A model generated the notes under the pieces. The model had not been told where the DNA came from, did no database searches, and saw only the letters and a list, made by a program, of their open reading frames with translations. A program made the position numbers and the translations under genes. Shown here piece by piece: positions 30,963-32,067 of a stretch of DNA of 32,067 nt. This stretch comes from Desulfurococcales archaeon. Lineage in GTDB: Archaea; Thermoproteota; Thermoprotei_A; Sulfolobales; Acidilobaceae. Each line of letters starts with the position of its first letter. The stretch's first letter is position 1. The stretch lies in assembly GCA_015521185.1 (NCBI GenBank), contig WAOS01000050.1, positions 1 through 32,067 of the forward strand, written 5' to 3'.

Positions 30963-31559
30963 TCCCCCCACCTTTTCCAGGAACACTAGGAGATCCCTTA
31001 TGAACCTCTCAGGATTATCGAGATACATGGCGTGGCCCGCGCCCTCGTAAACAACGAGCTCTGCGCCCAGCTTTTTCGCCAGCCTATCATGAATCGTCCT
31101 AGGCACGAAGTCCCTGGCCCCTCGTATTATTACAGCTGGAGACCGGACCGCCCTAAGCATCCCCCAGACCGGATCGTCCTCCCTGAGAGCGGGGCTAGCG
31201 AGGAACAGGCCCCGCGCGCCATACCGCGCGGCATAGTAGAGCGCTATCCTGCCCCCGAGGCTCGCGCCAACAATGACTGGCCTAGTGTCTCGGAGGAACC
31301 TCTCGCTTACTGCTCTGGCGAGCTCCGTGTTGAGCCTCCAATCCCTCGACCTCTTAGTACAGCTAGTGGACCTTCCATAAGGCATATCGGGGGCCGCGTA
31401 GCGTATCCCCCTCTCCTCCAGCGCCCCGAGCACCCCGGCCTCCGCCCAGGTCTTCCCGCGGAAGCTATATCCGTGCAAGAGGAGAACAGGAGGGTCCACA
31501 CCATCCTCATAGAGCACCTGGCACTCTACTCCCCCGACGCCGTGAAGCGCCTCCCGCAA
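30936..31559 (-). CDS. Alpha/beta hydrolase
   Basis: A 207-residue hydrolase. LLLHGYSFRG is the oxyanion-hole loop, VIVGASLGGR the nucleophile elbow (Ser at residue 100 from this start), RGARDFVP carries the acid Asp and GAGHAMY the catalytic His. The serine triad is complete and the lid is short, as in small esterases or peptidases. The substrate is unknown. I prefer the TTG at 31559 because GGAGGTG lies 6 nt upstream; the GTG at 31568 would overlap that site. Convergent with the S-layer-like gene and divergent from the ferritin-like gene. Confidence 0.85.
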   Translation of the reverse strand: MREALHGVGGVECQVLYEDGVDPPVLLLHGYSFRGKTWAEAGVLGALEERGIRYAAPDMPYGRSTSCTKRSRDWRLNTELARAVSERFLRDTRPVIVGASLGGRIALYYAARYGARGLFLASPALREDDPVWGMLRAVRSPAVIIRGARDFVPRTIHDRLAKKLGAELVVYEGAGHAMYLDNPERFIRDLLVFLEKVGGLDLAGRHD

Positions 31560-31598
31560 GCCCGCCACCTCCCCCGGTCACTATGAATATACGCACAC

Positions 31599-31607
31599 GA
31601 TAAATAC
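31599..31607. promoter_or_regulatory. TATA element between hydrolase and ferritin-like genes
   Basis: GATAAATAC on plus, GTATTTATC on minus. It is spaced suitably for the plus-strand GTG at 31664 and possibly for the hydrolase; GTATATTC at 31583-31590 is an alternative for the minus strand. Confidence 0.4.
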
Positions 31608-31663
31608 GGCGGTCCACAACCTAGTCGACACGAGCCACACGTTCTAGTGCGAGGTGACTGGCC

Positions 31664-32067
31664 GTGCCGGAAGATATCCTTGAGAAGCTTAGGGAGATAG
31701 CAGAGAAGGGTGTAGAGGAGGAGAAGAAGTATGCAGAGCGCCTCCGCAGCCTTGCGAGCAGGATAAAGCACCCGGTCCTACAGGCTCTATTCCTAGCCAT
31801 AGCCCACGATAGCGAGAAGCACAGTCTCATCCTTGACGCGATAAGGAAGTATCTAAGCAGTGAGAGGCCCCTCCTCTCCAAGGAGGAGCTAGAGGAGATA
31901 AGGAAGGAGATAAAGGAGCACGTAAAGGAGGAGGCGGAGGCGATAAAAGAGCTTACAGAGCTCCTAGATAAAGTCGAAGACCCCGCCCTCAAGCTCCTAA
32001 TAAGTGCGATGCTAGCAGACGAGAGAACCCATCACGAGCTCCTGGCCAACATACAGAAGATCATAGC
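31664..32067 (+). CDS. Ferritin-like (rubrerythrin-type) protein, truncated by the window end
   Basis: 134 codons visible, open to the right edge. Four-helix-bundle pattern with metal-type residues: EEEKKYAERL, IAHDSEKHSLIL (ExxH) and later LADERTHHELL (ExxH). These spacings fit the ferritin-like diiron superfamily, whose members detoxify peroxide or store iron. The start is GTG with GAGGTGA 6 nt upstream. The very Glu/Lys-rich middle (EELEEIRKEIKEHVKEE) makes it longer than a minimal bundle. The exact subfamily needs the missing C-terminus. Confidence 0.75.
   Translation, partial: MPEDILEKLREIAEKGVEEEKKYAERLRSLASRIKHPVLQALFLAIAHDSEKHSLILDAIRKYLSSERPLLSKEELEEIRKEIKEHVKEEAEAIKELTELLDKVEDPALKLLISAMLADERTHHELLANIQKII

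Noticed and set aside
31621-31992. Minus-strand reading frame of 123 codons
   Set aside because: It is antisense to the ferritin-like gene, whose ExxH motifs and ribosome site are convincing; the minus translation is Ser/Phe/Leu-rich low-complexity sequence.
1-32067. CRISPR arrays, insertion sequences or integrase attachment sites
   Set aside because: No regularly spaced direct repeats, transposase or integrase motifs were seen; the tRNA gene has no partial duplicate nearby.

Overview
The window reads as chromosomal DNA of a hyperthermophilic crenarchaeon (Thermoproteota). Desulfurococcales, perhaps Pyrodictiaceae, is my best guess but is unproven. The evidence is archaeal information genes (hypusine-type aIF5A, AlaX-type editing protein), TATA-box promoters about 25-30 nt upstream of genes, many GTG and TTG starts with GGTG-type Shine-Dalgarno sites, a tRNA-Gly with an intron at the canonical 37/38 position and an encoded CCA, archaeal type IV pilus genes and glycosylated envelope proteins. 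Genes are tightly packed and no gap exceeds 300 bases.

Layout. 1-2.9 kb (minus strand apart from a gene tail): aIF5A, a TtuA-type tRNA thiolase with its ubiquitin-like sulfur carrier, and a DHH phosphoesterase. 2.98-6.5 kb (minus): a succinate dehydrogenase operon ordered A-C-D-B. 6.7-8 kb: an SRPBCC-like protein and AlaX. 8-13.5 kb: a TadC/GspF-type pilus platform protein (minus), divergent from six tightly coupled genes for pilin-like proteins (plus). 13.5-16 kb (plus): a ubiquitin-like conjugation cluster made of E1, ubiquitin-like protein ending in GG, E2, Rpn11/CSN5-like JAMM isopeptidase, and a small tail-anchored membrane protein. 16.1-19 kb: a long N-glycosylated coiled-coil stalk protein. 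18.9-21.2 kb (minus): an operon of a C4HC3 RING-like protein, a winged-helix protein and an unrecognised 400-residue protein. This operon is divergent from a membrane protein and an unrecognised 469-residue protein (21.3-24 kb, plus), apparently through one symmetrical TATA element. 24-26.6 kb (minus): tRNA-Gly, a type IV pilin and the pilus assembly ATPase. 26.7-31 kb: a giant secreted protein, probably S-layer. 31-32 kb: an alpha/beta hydrolase and a ferritin-like protein cut by the window end.

The main discovery is the apparently complete, eukaryote-like ubiquitylation set (E1, Ub, E2, RING, JAMM) within 7.7 kb. The ubiquitin-like protein already ends in GG, so it needs no processing. The E2 has the HPN motif and a catalytic Cys, and the JAMM protein has a perfect HxHP-x6-SxxD motif. 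Two membrane proteins (the tail-anchored protein, and the four-helix protein with a possible beta-grasp domain) and three unrecognised soluble proteins sit in the same transcription units. That suggests a membrane-attached ubiquitin-like system, embedded among envelope genes (pili, stalk, S-layer). A second ubiquitin-like/sulfur-carrier pair (TtuB-like plus TtuA) lies in the same window without its own E1.

All coordinates and motifs come from reading the sequence. Function assignments rest on family motifs and were not checked by a database search. Several starts were moved downstream of the longest possible frame, using Shine-Dalgarno and TATA positions.
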